Positions 12,333 through 22,762 are shown, counted from the stretch's first letter. The stretch is DNA of 64,000 bases from Bacillus weihaiensis (GCF_001889165.1 NZ_CP016020.1:4182501-4246500), one strand, 5' to 3'. Numbers and translations are program-made. Notes: a model not told the origin generated them from the letters alone.

Positions 12333-12467
12333 ATGAAACGTACTTATCAACCAAATAAACGTAAACGTAGTAAAGTTCATGGTTTCCGTAGTCGCATGAG
12401 CACAGCTAATGGACGTAAAGTTCTTGCTCGCCGTCGTCGCAGAGGAAGAAAAGTATTATCAGCATAG
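12333..12467 (+). CDS. rpmH: 50S ribosomal protein L34
   Basis: 44 residues, starting [18 protein letters not shown] and ending [12 protein letters not shown]: the whole small, very basic L34 of the large ribosomal subunit. The ribosome site GGGAGGTG sits nine bases before the ATG. Preceded by a consensus promoter and followed at once by a terminator, so rpmH probably makes a short transcript, with some read-through to rnpA. Confidence 0.97.
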   Translation: MKRTYQPNKRKRSKVHGFRSRMSTANGRKVLARRRRRGRKVLSA

Positions 12468-12468
12468 G

Positions 12469-12496
12469 CCACTGACGCATCAGTGGTCTTTTTTTT
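12469..12496 (+). terminator. rpmH terminator
   Basis: CCACTGA-cgca-TCAGTGG followed by an eight-base T run two bases further on, starting directly after the rpmH stop. It may attenuate transcription into rnpA. Confidence 0.8.
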
Positions 12497-12671
12497 CACA
12501 TGAAGGACTTAAAACATTATGTTCGTACTACTCATACATAGTAGAAATCCATAGATAAACAACGTTTATAACATATGTGAAAACGAACTGTTTAAACCGT
12601 AAGGAGATCAGACATAATGATGGGGACCATTCTGTTTTTGGTTATAGACAGAACGTACCGGAGTGAAACGA

Positions 12672-13016
12672 ATGAGAAGAAAATATAGAGTTAAAAAAAA
12701 TAAAGATTTTCAAAAAATATTCAAACAAGGAAAATCAATTGCTAATCGACAATTTGTCCTTTATATAATGGATAATTCTACTGAGAAGGAATTTCGGATC
12801 GGATTATCTGTTAGTAAGAAGATTGGAAACGCTGTGACTAGAAACAAAGTAAAGCGGTTAATTCGACAAGTATTTCTAGAAGAGAAAGATAAGCTTATTA
12901 CGGGTAAGGAATTCATTATGATTGCGAGAAAGCCAGCAGCAGAAATGAATTATCATGAAGTAAAAGGAAGCATACAGCATCTTCTTAGAAAAGGTAAACT
13001 ATATCAGCGAAAATAA
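12672..13016 (+). CDS. rnpA: Ribonuclease P protein component
   Basis: The basic protein cofactor of RNase P, which matures tRNA 5' ends with the RnpB ribozyme. 114 residues. The signature [21 protein letters not shown] carries the RNR-type RNA-binding motif; [16 protein letters not shown] is the typical N-terminus. I use the ATG at 12672, eight bases after GGAG; a GTG three codons earlier is too close to that site. Followed by spoIIIJ. Confidence 0.96.
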   Translation: MRRKYRVKKNKDFQKIFKQGKSIANRQFVLYIMDNSTEKEFRIGLSVSKKIGNAVTRNKVKRLIRQVFLEEKDKLITGKEFIMIARKPAAEMNYHEVKGSIQHLLRKGKLYQRK

Positions 13017-13172
13017 CTGTTGAAATTTGTTGAAACGATCCGAGCGAAAACTTGTTTATATAAAAGAAATTCTTTCATAAAAATGATATGATTATGACTA
13101 TGTGGAACTTTTTCTATCTTTTAACGTAAGTATACACACGAGTATCTATTTTTTGTTAGGAGGAAAAAAGGT

Positions 13173-13943
13173 TTGAAGAGGCGCATACTTTTAATAGCGG
13201 GGTTAATAAGTGTATTAACCTTATTAACAGGTTGTACTGAGGTAAATATACCGATTACATCTGAAAGTGAAGGATTCTGGAATTCGTATATTGTTTATCC
13301 ATTATCACAATTAATTACATACTTTGCTGAAATTACAGGTGATAATTACGGTATTGCCATTGTTTTTGTTACGATTATCATTCGCTTAGCCATACTACCA
13401 TTGATGATTAAGCAAACGAAAAGTTCAAAAGCGATGCAAGCGATCCAACCAGAAATGCAAAAATTACGTGAGAAATATAGTTCAAAAGATCAACAAACAC
13501 AACAAAAGCTTCAACAGGAAACAATGGCATTGTTCCAGAAGCATGGTGTGAATCCACTTGCAGGATGTTTTCCATTAATTATTCAAATGCCAATTTTAAT
13601 TGGTTTCTATCATGCGATTATGAGAACTGAAGCAATTGCAGAGCACACATTCCTATGGTTTGATTTAGGTGAAAGAGATCCGTATTTCATACTTCCACTT
13701 GTAGCTGGAGCGACGACATTTATTCAACAAAAAATGATGATGGCAGGTACAGCTAATCAAAATCCGCAGATGGCAATGATGCTTTGGATTATGCCAATAA
13801 TGATCATTGTGTTCGCGATTTCCTTCCCAGCAGCACTATCACTATACTGGGTTGTAGGTAACTTATTTATGATTATTCAAACTTACTTTGTCAAAGGTCC
13901 TGAATTAAAAGCGGCTGCAAAAGACGGAGGAAGTAAAAAGTGA
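13173..13943 (+). CDS. spoIIIJ: Membrane protein insertase SpoIIIJ (YidC1)
   Basis: YidC/Oxa1 insertase, which inserts membrane proteins and in Bacillus is needed for stage III of sporulation. 256 residues: lipoprotein signal with lipobox LLTGC (Cys at about 21), then about five membrane segments; the YidC signature reads [24 protein letters not shown], and [17 protein letters not shown] forms another membrane segment. The conserved hydrophilic-groove arginine is in IIIRLAI. The TTG start after AGGAGG mirrors the TTG start in B. subtilis. The stop overlaps the jag start (TGATG), so the two are translationally coupled. Confidence 0.95.
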   Translation: MKRRILLIAGLISVLTLLTGCTEVNIPITSESEGFWNSYIVYPLSQLITYFAEITGDNYGIAIVFVTIIIRLAILPLMIKQTKSSKAMQAIQPEMQKLREKYSSKDQQTQQKLQQETMALFQKHGVNPLAGCFPLIIQMPILIGFYHAIMRTEAIAEHTFLWFDLGERDPYFILPLVAGATTFIQQKMMMAGTANQNPQMAMMLWIMPIMIIVFAISFPAALSLYWVVGNLFMIIQTYFVKGPELKAAAKDGGSKK

Positions 13944-14566
13944 TGAAAGTAACTGCTAATGGACGTAATGTCGAGGAAGCAGTAGAGCATGCACTTAACC
14001 AATTACAAGCAACTAAAGCAGAAGTAGAAATAAAAGTAGTAGATGAAGGTAGTAAAGGGTTTCTTGGAATTATTGGGAAAAAGCCTGCACAAGTTATCGT
14101 GACCATCAAGCCGGATCCTATTAAGGAAGCAGAAGCTTATATAAAAGAAGTCATGGAAAAGATGGGGATTAAGGCTAATGTAACGGTTAAAAAAACGGGT
14201 AAAACAGCTACATTTCAAATAACTGGTGATAATATGGCCATGTTGATCGGAAAAAGAGGACAAACCTTAAATTCTCTTCAATATTTAACGCAATTAGTCG
14301 CTAATCGGTATGCAGATCATTACATACAGATCTATATTGATGTTGAAAATTATCGTGAGCGAAGAAAAGAAGCGCTTAACCAGTTAGCTGAAAAAGTTGC
14401 GTTACAAGTACAACGTACACATTCAAATGTATCTCTAGAGCCAATGCCTTCACACGAAAGAAAAATTATCCATGCTGCTTTGGCTAAATATCGTCACATC
14501 TCCACTTATTCAGTTGGAGAAGAACCTAAAAGACATTTAGTTGTGGCGCTTAAGGAAAAAGGATGA
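13943..14566 (+). CDS. jag: SpoIIIJ-associated RNA-binding protein Jag (KhpB)
   Basis: 207 residues. An N-terminal Jag domain (KVTANGRNVEEAVEHAL), a linker, a KH domain with GKRGQTLNSLQYL, and a C-terminal R3H domain with PSHERKIIHAAL. KhpB pairs with KhpA as a broad RNA chaperone and is linked to cell elongation and sporulation. The ATG at 13943 overlaps the spoIIIJ stop; GGAGG lies upstream inside spoIIIJ. A terminator follows. Confidence 0.94.
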   Translation: MKVTANGRNVEEAVEHALNQLQATKAEVEIKVVDEGSKGFLGIIGKKPAQVIVTIKPDPIKEAEAYIKEVMEKMGIKANVTVKKTGKTATFQITGDNMAMLIGKRGQTLNSLQYLTQLVANRYADHYIQIYIDVENYRERRKEALNQLAEKVALQVQRTHSNVSLEPMPSHERKIIHAALAKYRHISTYSVGEEPKRHLVVALKEKG

Positions 14567-14588
14567 CTCATTGGGTCATCCTTTTTTC
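14561..14588 (+). terminator. jag terminator
   Basis: GGATGAC/GTCATCC hairpin plus a T run; it overlaps the end of the jag reading frame. Confidence 0.85.
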
Positions 14589-14590
14589 TA

Positions 14591-14941
14591 TTGAAAATTG
14601 TTAACGGAGTCTTACATATTTACGATTCTTTAGCAAAAAATAAGCAGAGTATGGATGAAATGAGGGGACATATGGAACAACAAACAATGGAGATCATTAA
14701 AAATGAGTTGAATAACGTTAAAGTAAGTTCCTCTATTACAAATGAAGAAACATTACAAGCGATTAAACAAAAAGTTGATATTGGTTCAATGGACGAATTT
14801 ATTAGTCAATTAACCTTGCAAGAAGAGGAAGTATTAGAAGAAATTGTAGAGAACTCAATAAAAAATTGTCAAACTGAACTCTTTTCATCCACGCTCTATA
14901 AAAAATTTCATCTTCTTACGAGTGTCTATTTAAAAATTTAG
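14591..14941 (+). CDS. Small unknown protein
   Basis: I do not recognise this gene. Up to 116 residues, mostly predicted helical and acidic (SMDEFISQLTLQEEEVLEEIVENS), no signal peptide or membrane segment. The start is uncertain: a TTG at 14591 lies right on the jag terminator, while ATGs at 14651 and 14672 are possible; the latter has AGGGG but only four bases away. A palindrome follows the stop. It lies convergent to another small unknown gene in the gap between jag and mnmE, next to a pair of DnaA boxes. Confidence 0.45.
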   Translation: MKIVNGVLHIYDSLAKNKQSMDEMRGHMEQQTMEIIKNELNNVKVSSSITNEETLQAIKQKVDIGSMDEFISQLTLQEEEVLEEIVENSIKNCQTELFSSTLYKKFHLLTSVYLKI

Positions 14942-14960
14942 AGGTCCTTTTTAGGACCTC
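14941..14960. terminator. Hairpin between convergent small genes
   Basis: GAGGTCCT/AGGACCTC with a 4-base loop; no strong T run on either strand, so termination is likely but weak. Confidence 0.5.
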
Positions 14961-15192
14961 ATATCAAAATTTGGCCGATTTTCTCCTGTAATTCTCCAAA
15001 CTCATATTCATCATTGTGAATATACGATTTAAGCTCCACTTTTATTTCCTGTAAGCACTTATGAGTATTCGGACAGTGAAAGTGCTTCTTTCTATTGAGT
15101 AGTTTATCCAGCTTTCGTACTCTTTCATATTCCGAAAGTTTATCGAGGCTCATCACTGTAAAAATTTCATGTTTTACAGAATCTACACTCAA
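14959..15192 (-). CDS. Small unknown protein with CPNTHKC motif
   Basis: 77 residues, unrecognised. The middle reads HFHCPNTHKC: two His and two Cys within ten residues, which could bind a metal; the flanks are charged helices. The start is a TTG at 15192 with GAGGGAG about ten bases upstream, a good ribosome site. No membrane segment. It points leftward, against the local gene direction. It could be a small regulatory protein, but nothing in the sequence proves that. Confidence 0.55.
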   Translation of the reverse strand: MSVDSVKHEIFTVMSLDKLSEYERVRKLDKLLNRKKHFHCPNTHKCLQEIKVELKSYIHNDEYEFGELQEKIGQILI

Positions 15193-15308
15193 GTGAAATC
15201 ACTCTCCCTCTAACTATCTTTTACGAATTGAATTCATTTAAACAGAGAGTAATTTTCCATCTGAAAGGTTTGGGGATAAGTGTGAGGTGTGAAATATTGT
15301 TATTAACA

Positions 15309-15363
15309 TGTGGATAAGTTAAAATAGGTATGTGTAGAAAAGAAAAAATAACATTGTGGATAA
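15309..15363. promoter_or_regulatory. Pair of perfect DnaA boxes upstream of mnmE
   Basis: TGTGGATAA at 15309-15317 and 15355-15363, same orientation, 46 bp apart, in the intergenic region before mnmE. DnaA binding sites outside oriC are known in B. subtilis. Confidence 0.75.
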
Positions 15364-15579
15364 AAGATAAATGATTTTGCTTTCTAAAGAAATCGAATTA
15401 TGCTATCTTTAAGTTTTGGTCAAGTTATTTTAAATATGTCAATAAAGAGTAGAACTTATAATAAAGAGGATGTAGCTCTAATAAATCGTGAAAATAATTT
15501 GAACGATCTATCTTTGTATAATAGGAAAGCAGCTAGATGAAATAGATAATGATGAAAGAAAGAAGAGGTGATCGTAAAG

Positions 15580-16965
15580 ATGGAGTTGGATACAATTACG
15601 GCGATATCGACGCCATTAGGAGAAGGAGCTATTGCCATCGTAAGGTTAAGTGGGGAAGAAGCAATTCAAATTGCGGATAAACTATTTAAAGCTCCTACTA
15701 ATAAGCGTCTATCAGATGTTGACTCCCATACGATCCATTACGGACATATTATAGATCCAGCAACAGATAAAATTGTGGAAGAAGTAATGGTCTCAATTAT
15801 GAGAGGACCAAGAACCTTCACTAGAGAGAATGTTGTCGAAATCAATTGCCATGGTGGATTAGTTACGGTGAATAAAGTACTGCAGCTTTGTGTTCAAAAT
15901 GGTGCCCGATTAGCAGAGCCAGGAGAGTTTACAAAACGAGCGTTTTTAAATGGGCGTATTGATTTATCACAAGCAGAAGCGGTCATGGATTTAATACGAG
16001 CTAAAACCGATCGCGCAATGAATGTTGCTTTAGGACAAATGGAAGGAAAGTTATCCAAACTTGTTCAAAAGCTTAGACAGGAAATACTGGAAACATTGGC
16101 TCATGTTGAAGTAAATATCGATTATCCAGAGTACGACGACGTTGAAGAAATGACGCATCAAATGCTAATTGAAAAAGCCACCTTTGTGAAAGCGGAAATT
16201 AATAAACTATTACAAACATCTCAACAAGGAAAAATACTAAGAGAAGGGCTCTCAACAGTCATTATTGGAAGACCGAATGTAGGGAAATCCTCTTTACTAA
16301 ATAGCTTAGTGCATGAGAATAAGGCAATTGTGACAGATATTCCAGGGACTACTCGTGATGTGATCGAGGAGTATGTCAATGTGCGAGGAGTACCACTTCG
16401 TTTAGTTGATACGGCTGGAATTCGTGAAACAGAGGATATTGTTGAACGAATCGGAGTAGAAAAATCACGACAAGTATTAAAAGAGGCGGACCTCATCTTG
16501 CTTGTTTTAAATTATAATGAAGAGCTTTCAAATGAAGATGTAAAATTATTTGAAGCAGTAAAGGGAATGGACGTAATCGTTATAGTAAATAAAACGGATT
16601 TGCATCAGCAAATAAATCTTGAAAAAGTAAAAGAGCTTGCTGGGGACCGACCTGTTGTAACGACTTCTTTACTAGAAGAACAAGGAATAGATGCTCTTGA
16701 AGAAGCTATTAGCACATTATTTTTCCAAGGAAACGTTCAAAGTGGTGATTTAACGTACGTATCAAATTCAAGGCATATCGCTTTGTTAACAGCTGCAAAA
16801 TCATCAATTGAAGATGCACTTATTGGAGTTGAAACAGGTGTCCCAATTGATATTGTTCAAATTGACTTAACACGTTGCTGGGAACAACTTGGAGAAATTA
16901 TCGGTGATGCCGTACATGAAAGTCTAATTGATCAGTTATTTTCACAATTTTGTTTAGGTAAATAA
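15580..16965 (+). CDS. mnmE: tRNA modification GTPase MnmE (TrmE/ThdF)
   Basis: With MnmG it makes the carboxymethylaminomethyl modification at uridine 34 of certain tRNAs. 461 residues from the ATG at 15580 (GAGGTG nine bases upstream). The N-terminal tetrahydrofolate-binding domain starts [22 protein letters not shown]; the G domain shows [22 protein letters not shown] and NKTD; the C-terminal FCLGK motif with its catalytic Cys is intact. mnmG follows 32 bp later in the same operon. Confidence 0.97.
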   Translation: MELDTITAISTPLGEGAIAIVRLSGEEAIQIADKLFKAPTNKRLSDVDSHTIHYGHIIDPATDKIVEEVMVSIMRGPRTFTRENVVEINCHGGLVTVNKVLQLCVQNGARLAEPGEFTKRAFLNGRIDLSQAEAVMDLIRAKTDRAMNVALGQMEGKLSKLVQKLRQEILETLAHVEVNIDYPEYDDVEEMTHQMLIEKATFVKAEINKLLQTSQQGKILREGLSTVIIGRPNVGKSSLLNSLVHENKAIVTDIPGTTRDVIEEYVNVRGVPLRLVDTAGIRETEDIVERIGVEKSRQVLKEADLILLVLNYNEELSNEDVKLFEAVKGMDVIVIVNKTDLHQQINLEKVKELAGDRPVVTTSLLEEQGIDALEEAISTLFFQGNVQSGDLTYVSNSRHIALLTAAKSSIEDALIGVETGVPIDIVQIDLTRCWEQLGEIIGDAVHESLIDQLFSQFCLGK

Positions 16966-16997
16966 ATCAGAAGGTTATTTTAAAAGGAGGGTAAAAA

Positions 16998-18887
16998 ATG
17001 TCATATCAAGCAGGAGACTATGATGTCATTGTTGTAGGAGCTGGTCATGCTGGAGTCGAATCCGCATTAGCGTCTGCAAGAATGGGAGCAAAAACATTAG
17101 TCATCACGATTAACTTAGACATGGTTGCATTTATGCCATGTAATCCTTCTGTTGGTGGACCCGCAAAAGGGATCGTTGTTCGAGAAATCGATGCCTTAGG
17201 TGGAGAAATGGGTAAAAATATCGACAAAACTCATATCCAAATGAGAATGCTAAATACAGGGAAAGGGCCCGCTGTCAGAGCCCTTCGTGCACAAGCAGAT
17301 AAGTTTGCCTATCAGCATGAAATGAAAAAAACAATGGAAAATGAACGTAATCTTACGTTATTACAAGGAATGGTTGATCGGTTAATCATTGAAGATGGAG
17401 TTTGTAAAGGTGTTGTTACCCAAACAGGAGCGGAATTTTCTGCGAAAGCCGTTGTTTTAACAACAGGTACGTTTTTAAGAGGAGAAATTATTTTAGGAGA
17501 TCTTAAATATTCTAGTGGTCCTAATAATCAACAGCCATCAATCAAGCTGTCTGAACACTTACAAGAATTAGGTTTAGACCTAGTTAGATTTAAAACAGGT
17601 ACTCCTCCACGTGTTAACAGTCATACTATAGACTACACAAAAACAGAGATTCAACCAGGGGATGAGGTACCACGTGCATTCTCATACGAGACAACAAAAT
17701 ATATTACGGATCAATTACCTTGCTGGTTAACCTATACAAGTACCGAGACCCATCAAATTATTGATGAGAACCTTCACCGTTCCCCAATGTATTCAGGAAT
17801 GATTAAAGGGACAGGTCCACGTTATTGTCCATCTATTGAAGATAAGGTTGTCCGATTCAATGATAAGCCGCGTCACCAAATATTCTTAGAGCCTGAGGGC
17901 CGCAATACTCAAGAAGTATACGTACAAGGCTTATCAACAAGCTTACCAGAGGATGTTCAACAAAGAATGCTAAGAACGATTCCGGGGCTAGAAAAAGCAC
18001 AAATGATGAGAGCTGGTTATGCCATTGAGTATGATGCGATTGTACCAACTCAATTATGGCCAACACTTGAAACAAAAAAGATTCATTCTTTATATACAGC
18101 GGGTCAAATTAACGGAACGTCAGGCTATGAAGAGGCAGCAGGACAAGGGTTAATGGCAGGAATAAACGCTGCTCAAAAAGCTCTCGGTAAAGAAGAGGTT
18201 ATTTTAAGCCGTTCGGATGCTTATATTGGTGTTCTAATTGATGATTTAGTCACAAAAGGTACAAGTGAGCCATATCGCTTATTAACCTCTCGTGCTGAAT
18301 ATCGTTTGTTACTTCGCCATGATAATGCAGATTTACGTCTTACTGATATTGGACATAAAATTGGATTAATTTCAGAGGAAAGATATGCCGATTTCCTTGA
18401 GAAAAAAGAGGCAATTGAAAAAGAAAAAGAGCGCCTAGCTTCTATTATTATTAAGCCAAACGAAACAACACAAAGCTTAATTCTCTCTGTAGGTGGAAGT
18501 GAGTTAAAAGATGGAATTCGTGCTAGTGATTTATTAAAACGACCAGAAATGGTTTACAAGCATATCCAACAACTTGCACCAGCTGAAGGTGAAGTGAATG
18601 GGGATGTAGCGGAGCAGGTAGAAATTCAAATTAAGTATGAAGGCTATATTGAAAAATCTCTACAGCAAGTCGATAAATTAAAGAAGATGGAAAATAAAAA
18701 GGTACCTGAAAACATTGATTACGATGATATTAATGGATTAGCTACGGAAGCCCGTCAAAAATTAAAAGAAGTAAGACCTCTTTCTGTTGCACAGGCATCA
18801 CGTATTTCAGGTGTAAATCCAGCAGATATATCGATCTTGTTAGTCTATCTTGAGCAAGGAAAAATCGCTCGAGTATCTAATCAATAA
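16998..18887 (+). CDS. mnmG: tRNA uridine 34 carboxymethylaminomethyl synthesis enzyme MnmG (GidA)
   Basis: FAD-binding partner of MnmE. 629 residues; the N-terminus [19 protein letters not shown] is the dinucleotide-binding loop, and [20 protein letters not shown] is a conserved MnmG block. The C-terminal helical domain that binds MnmE and tRNA is complete ([15 protein letters not shown]). The start has AAAGGAGGG upstream. rsmG follows within 15 bp, so mnmE-mnmG-rsmG is one operon. Confidence 0.97.
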   Translation: MSYQAGDYDVIVVGAGHAGVESALASARMGAKTLVITINLDMVAFMPCNPSVGGPAKGIVVREIDALGGEMGKNIDKTHIQMRMLNTGKGPAVRALRAQADKFAYQHEMKKTMENERNLTLLQGMVDRLIIEDGVCKGVVTQTGAEFSAKAVVLTTGTFLRGEIILGDLKYSSGPNNQQPSIKLSEHLQELGLDLVRFKTGTPPRVNSHTIDYTKTEIQPGDEVPRAFSYETTKYITDQLPCWLTYTSTETHQIIDENLHRSPMYSGMIKGTGPRYCPSIEDKVVRFNDKPRHQIFLEPEGRNTQEVYVQGLSTSLPEDVQQRMLRTIPGLEKAQMMRAGYAIEYDAIVPTQLWPTLETKKIHSLYTAGQINGTSGYEEAAGQGLMAGINAAQKALGKEEVILSRSDAYIGVLIDDLVTKGTSEPYRLLTSRAEYRLLLRHDNADLRLTDIGHKIGLISEERYADFLEKKEAIEKEKERLASIIIKPNETTQSLILSVGGSELKDGIRASDLLKRPEMVYKHIQQLAPAEGEVNGDVAEQVEIQIKYEGYIEKSLQQVDKLKKMENKKVPENIDYDDINGLATEARQKLKEVRPLSVAQASRISGVNPADISILLVYLEQGKIARVSNQ

Positions 18888-18902
18888 CGAAAGGTTTTGA
18901 CT

Positions 18903-19619
18903 ATGGATATTGCATTATTTCAATCAAGTTTAGCGGAGAAGGGGATTTCCCTTTCTCCTAAACAAATGGATCAGTTTGATTTATACTATCGCTTGCTAGT
19001 AGAATGGAACGAGAAAATGAATTTAACTTCTATTACAGATGAAAAAGAAGTGTACTTAAAGCATTTTTATGATTCTATTTCAGCAGCTTTTTACTTTGAT
19101 TTTTCAAAATCTTATTCATTATGTGATGTGGGTGCTGGTGCTGGTTTTCCTAGTATCCCTATAAAAATATGTTTCCCAGAATTAAAGGTGTCAATTGTTG
19201 ATTCTCTTCAAAAAAGAATTACATTTTTAACTGAGCTTACAAAGCAGCTTGGTTTAGAAAATGTGCACTTACATCATGATCGCGCCGAAACATTTGGACA
19301 AACTAGTGAATTCCGCGAATCGTATGATTTAGTAACTGCTCGAGCAGTGGCTAGGCTATCTGTGTTAAGTGAGCTGTGTTTACCGTTAGTAAAAAAGGAT
19401 GGATTCTTTATTGCCATGAAAGGTGCAGCAGCACAGGATGAATTGGAATCTGGAAAGAAAGCTCTTCAAGTTCTTGGGGGAAAGCTTCAACAAACACATT
19501 CTTTTGAACTTCCAATTGAAAATAGTGAACGTACCATTTTCATTGTAGAAAAACAAAAAAACACACCGAAAAAATATCCGAGAAAACCCGGTACACCTAA
19601 TAAGCTTCCACTTAAGTAA
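18903..19619 (+). CDS. rsmG: 16S rRNA (guanine-527-N7) methyltransferase RsmG (GidB)
   Basis: SAM-dependent methyltransferase acting on 16S rRNA; loss gives low-level streptomycin resistance in many bacteria. 238 residues with the SAM loop [16 protein letters not shown] and the conserved tail [11 protein letters not shown]. The ATG at 18903 sits eight bases after AAAGG; a TTG two codons upstream is less likely. The stop codon is inside a 38-bp palindrome that contains a parS-like site. Confidence 0.96.
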   Translation: MDIALFQSSLAEKGISLSPKQMDQFDLYYRLLVEWNEKMNLTSITDEKEVYLKHFYDSISAAFYFDFSKSYSLCDVGAGAGFPSIPIKICFPELKVSIVDSLQKRITFLTELTKQLGLENVHLHHDRAETFGQTSEFRESYDLVTARAVARLSVLSELCLPLVKKDGFFIAMKGAAAQDELESGKKALQVLGGKLQQTHSFELPIENSERTIFIVEKQKNTPKKYPRKPGTPNKLPLK

Positions 19620-19647
19620 ATGTTTCATGTGAAACATTTACTTAAGT
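19610..19647. repeat. 38-bp perfect palindrome at the end of rsmG
   Basis: Arms of 18 bp (19610-19627 and 19630-19647) around TG. It starts in the last codons of rsmG. There is no T run after it, so it is not a classic terminator. Its core is a variant parS. Confidence 0.85.
19621..19636. promoter_or_regulatory. parS: parS-like ParB (Spo0J) site between rsmG and noc
   Basis: TGTTTCATGTGAAACA differs from the parS consensus TGTTTCACGTGAAACA at one central base. It lies about 2.9 kb from the consensus parS in spo0J. Confidence 0.65.
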
Positions 19648-19723
19648 TTATGATAGATTGCAGGAGAAAATGATAGAAAACTAGAATACTAATAATGGTC
19701 ATTTTTAAAGGTGGTGTAGGCTT

Positions 19724-20611
19724 ATGAAGCATCCATTTTCCCGCTTTTTCGGTTTGGGTGAAAAAGAAGAAGCAGAACAAACTGAACAAACTGAACATGT
19801 GATTGTTCAAGATGTTGAAGAAGAACCTATAGTAGAAGAAAATAAAGAAGAGGTAAAGCAAATCATTGTGAAAGACATTGTCCCAAACCGCTTTCAACCT
19901 CGTACAGTATTTTCAAATGAAAAGATAGAAGAGTTAGCGTTAACAATACGAACTCATGGAATTATTCAACCTATTGTCGTCCGTGAAATAGATGGGAAAT
20001 TTGAACTTATTGCAGGAGAAAGACGTTGGCGAGCTGTTCAAACATTAGGTTGGGAGTTCATACCTGCAATTGTAAAGGATTTCAATGATACAGAGACCGC
20101 GAGTGTAGCTTTAATTGAGAATTTACAAAGAGAAGAGCTATCCTCAATTGAAGAAGCTGTCGCATATGCAAAACTTCTTGAGCTACATAATTTAACACAA
20201 GAAGCACTCGCACAAAGGTTAGGAAAAGGGCAATCCACAATTGCAAATAAGCTTCGTTTATTAAAATTGCCAGAGGCAGTTCAAGAGGCTTTATTAAATA
20301 AGGAAATGACAGAACGACACGCTCGTGCTCTTATTCCCTTGAAAGATCCTGAGCTTCAAATGAAAGTTGCTCAAGAAGTGATTGAAAAACAACTAAATGT
20401 CAAACAGACTGAAGAGAAAGTTGTAAAACTCCTTGAGAAACATAATGTAAAACCTAAACCAAAGCGCAAAGCATTTAGCCGAGATACTAGAATTGCCATG
20501 AATACAATTCGTCAATCGCTATCAATGGTTGAGGATAGTGGTGTGAAATTAAACACCGAAGAAGAGGAATTTGAAGAATATATTCAATTTACAATTAAAA
20601 TACCAAAGTAA
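19724..20611 (+). CDS. noc: Nucleoid occlusion protein Noc
   Basis: ParB-family CTPase that binds its own DNA sites and blocks Z-ring assembly over the nucleoid. 295 residues. The N-terminal [16 protein letters not shown] is the membrane-targeting amphipathic helix; GERRWRAVQ is the ParB CTP motif; [20 protein letters not shown] is the DNA-binding helix-turn-helix; the Noc-type tail [20 protein letters not shown] follows. It is a paralogue of spo0J two genes on. I did not see a Noc binding site (ATTTCCCGGGAAAT) in this window. Confidence 0.96.
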   Translation: MKHPFSRFFGLGEKEEAEQTEQTEHVIVQDVEEEPIVEENKEEVKQIIVKDIVPNRFQPRTVFSNEKIEELALTIRTHGIIQPIVVREIDGKFELIAGERRWRAVQTLGWEFIPAIVKDFNDTETASVALIENLQREELSSIEEAVAYAKLLELHNLTQEALAQRLGKGQSTIANKLRLLKLPEAVQEALLNKEMTERHARALIPLKDPELQMKVAQEVIEKQLNVKQTEEKVVKLLEKHNVKPKPKRKAFSRDTRIAMNTIRQSLSMVEDSGVKLNTEEEEFEEYIQFTIKIPK

Positions 20612-20679
20612 GTGTAATAGATATAGGATATTGCATTTATTAACATGTTATTCATAAAGTAGAATCATCTAGGTAGGTG

Positions 20680-20702
20680 CTGGCATTTGTCAGGCCTTTT
20701 TT
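20680..20702 (+). terminator. Possible noc terminator
   Basis: Short hairpin CTGGC-attt-GTCAG (with one G-U pair) followed after GCC by a T run. Weak but well placed. Confidence 0.4.
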
Positions 20703-21139
20703 CTTTGTCTTTCGTTGTATACGATCTTGATCACCTAATATATTTTGTGTAAATAATACCGAAAGTTTCTAGAATTCATATAAAATATGATAGCAATCTC
20801 ATTAAAAAGTAAATTTTCGATAAAAAATCCACCTTGAAAATACAAAATTAGAGAAATCATAAAAAATTCAATTCTTTCTATTCGATTCATGATAAAATAT
20901 AAAAATGATAACAAATGGAATTTTCATAGCGTTATCTTTATAATTTTACAAAGTTTACTCCTAGTAGTTCAGATTTTAATAGAAGGCTTTTCTAAGAGAG
21001 TGTCGATTTCACATTAAAATAGCGTGATAGATTGCTCTTTAGATAGTTTGAGTATGGTGATAAAAAGGTAATTCAAGCTTTAAGAAAAGCAAATCGTAAG
21101 TAAAAACAGACCTTATGTATTATGAAAGCAGGTGACATC
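20703..21139. other. noc-soj intergenic, no gene seen
   Basis: About 440 bp of AT-rich DNA that presumably carries the soj-spo0J promoter. A TGATAAAAT-like -10 is present around 20890-20898 but with no convincing -35. No open frame with a ribosome site. Confidence 0.4.
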
Positions 21140-21901
21140 GTGGGAAAAATTATTGCGATTGCAAACCAAAAAGGTGGAGTTGGCAAAACAACAACCTCTG
21201 TAAATTTGGGTGCTTGCTTAGCATACATCGGTAAACGAGTGCTTCTTGTCGATGTTGACCCACAAGGAAATGCAACGAGCGGAATTGGCATTGAAAAGGC
21301 TGATGTCGAGCAATGCATATATGATATTTTAGTAGACGATGCAGAAGTTAGAGATGTAATCAAGCCAACTGCGGTAGAAAATCTTGATATCATTCCAGCT
21401 ACAATCCAGCTAGCAGGTGCCGAAATTGAACTTGTACCCACTATTTCACGTGAAGTACGGCTAAAGAGAGCACTTGAATCAGTAAAGCATGAGTACGATT
21501 ATATGGTAATTGACTGTCCACCATCCTTAGGACTGCTTACAATCAATGCCTTAACAGCATCTGATGCGGTTTTAATACCTGTACAATGTGAATATTATGC
21601 ACTTGAAGGGTTAAGTCAATTATTAAACACAGTTCGTCTTGTTCAAAAACACCTAAATACAGAATTAACAATTGAAGGTGTTTTATTAACAATGCTTGAT
21701 GCTAGAACAAATTTAGGTATTCAAGTTATTGATGAAGTGAAGAAATATTTTCAAGATAAAGTTTATAAAACAATTATCCCTCGTAATATCCGTTTAAGTG
21801 AAGCACCAAGTCATGGACAACCCATTATCATTTACGATCCAAGGTCTAGAGGCGCAGAGGTTTATTTAGATTTGGCAAAGGAAGTGGTTGTGAATGGCTA
21901 G
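21140..21901 (+). CDS. soj: Chromosome partitioning ATPase Soj (ParA)
   Basis: Walker-type ATPase that, with Spo0J and parS, segregates origins and controls DnaA activity. 253 residues. Deviant Walker A KGGVGKTTTSVNLG; IDCPPSLG is the Walker B region. I start it at the GTG at 21140, after GCAGGTG, so the protein begins MGKIIAIANQKGG as in B. subtilis; an ATG 18 bp upstream overlaps the ribosome site. It overlaps spo0J by 8 bp. Confidence 0.97.
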   Translation: MGKIIAIANQKGGVGKTTTSVNLGACLAYIGKRVLLVDVDPQGNATSGIGIEKADVEQCIYDILVDDAEVRDVIKPTAVENLDIIPATIQLAGAEIELVPTISREVRLKRALESVKHEYDYMVIDCPPSLGLLTINALTASDAVLIPVQCEYYALEGLSQLLNTVRLVQKHLNTELTIEGVLLTMLDARTNLGIQVIDEVKKYFQDKVYKTIIPRNIRLSEAPSHGQPIIIYDPRSRGAEVYLDLAKEVVVNG

Positions 21902-22751
21902 AGGGTTAGGAAAAGGAATTAACGCTTTGTTTTCTAATATGGAAGTAGGGCAGGAGGAAACCGTTCAAGAGATTAACTTGAGTGAAATCCGTCCTAATCC
22001 ATATCAACCTCGTAAAACGTTCGAACCAGAAGCAATCCAAGAATTGAAGGATTCAATAGTACAGCATGGCGTATTACAACCCATTATTTTACGTAAAACT
22101 ATTAAAGGCTTTGAAATTGTTGTTGGAGAAAGACGTTTTAGAGCAGCAAAGGAAGCAAAATTAGCAGCTATACCTGCAGTTGTTCGTGACTTAACTGAGC
22201 AGCAAATGATGGAACTTGCATTACTGGAAAACCTTCAACGTGAAGATTTATCACCTATTGAAGAGGCGCATGCTTATCAAACTTTAATGGAGAAATTAAA
22301 CTTCACCCAAGAAGCATTAGCCAAAAGACTTGGAAAAAGTCGTCCACATATTGCAAACCACGTTCGTTTACTTTCGTTGCCAAAACAAATTCAACAAATG
22401 CTTGCTGAAGGAAAGCTCTCAATGGGGCATGGTCGAACATTGTTAGGACTGAAGAATAAAGAAAAGCTTCAGCCCCTTGTTAATAAAATTATTCGAGAAC
22501 AGTTGAATGTTCGCCAAGTAGAGCAATTAATCCAACAGTTAAATGAGAATGTTCCACGTGAAACAAAAAAGAAGCCTGTAGAGAAAGATGTTTTTATTAA
22601 GGAACGAGAATCTTACTTACAGGAGTACTTTGGGACATCTGTTTCAATAAAAAAGCAGAAGAAAAAAGGGAGAATTGAAATTGAGTTCTTCTCACAAGAC
22701 GATCTTGAACGTATTCTGGAGCTTTTAAATTCCCAAAAAGAATCATTGTAA
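21894..22751 (+). CDS. spo0J: ParB-family segregation protein Spo0J
   Basis: CTP-dependent DNA clamp that loads at parS, spreads, and recruits SMC; needed for sporulation through Soj. 285 residues: N-terminal RGLGKGINALF, CTP-binding GERRFRAAKEA, helix-turn-helix ALAKRLGKSRPHIANHVRLL, C-terminal dimerisation region (LERILELLN). The gene contains a consensus parS at 22550-22565, as in B. subtilis. Overlaps soj, so one operon; a terminator follows. Confidence 0.97.
   Translation: MARGLGKGINALFSNMEVGQEETVQEINLSEIRPNPYQPRKTFEPEAIQELKDSIVQHGVLQPIILRKTIKGFEIVVGERRFRAAKEAKLAAIPAVVRDLTEQQMMELALLENLQREDLSPIEEAHAYQTLMEKLNFTQEALAKRLGKSRPHIANHVRLLSLPKQIQQMLAEGKLSMGHGRTLLGLKNKEKLQPLVNKIIREQLNVRQVEQLIQQLNENVPRETKKKPVEKDVFIKERESYLQEYFGTSVSIKKQKKKGRIEIEFFSQDDLERILELLNSQKESL
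22550..22565. promoter_or_regulatory. parS: Consensus parS inside spo0J
   Basis: TGTTCCACGTGAAACA, a textbook parS (16 bp), inside the spo0J coding sequence near its 3' end. Confidence 0.95.
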
Positions 22752-22762
22752 AAAAGGAACTT

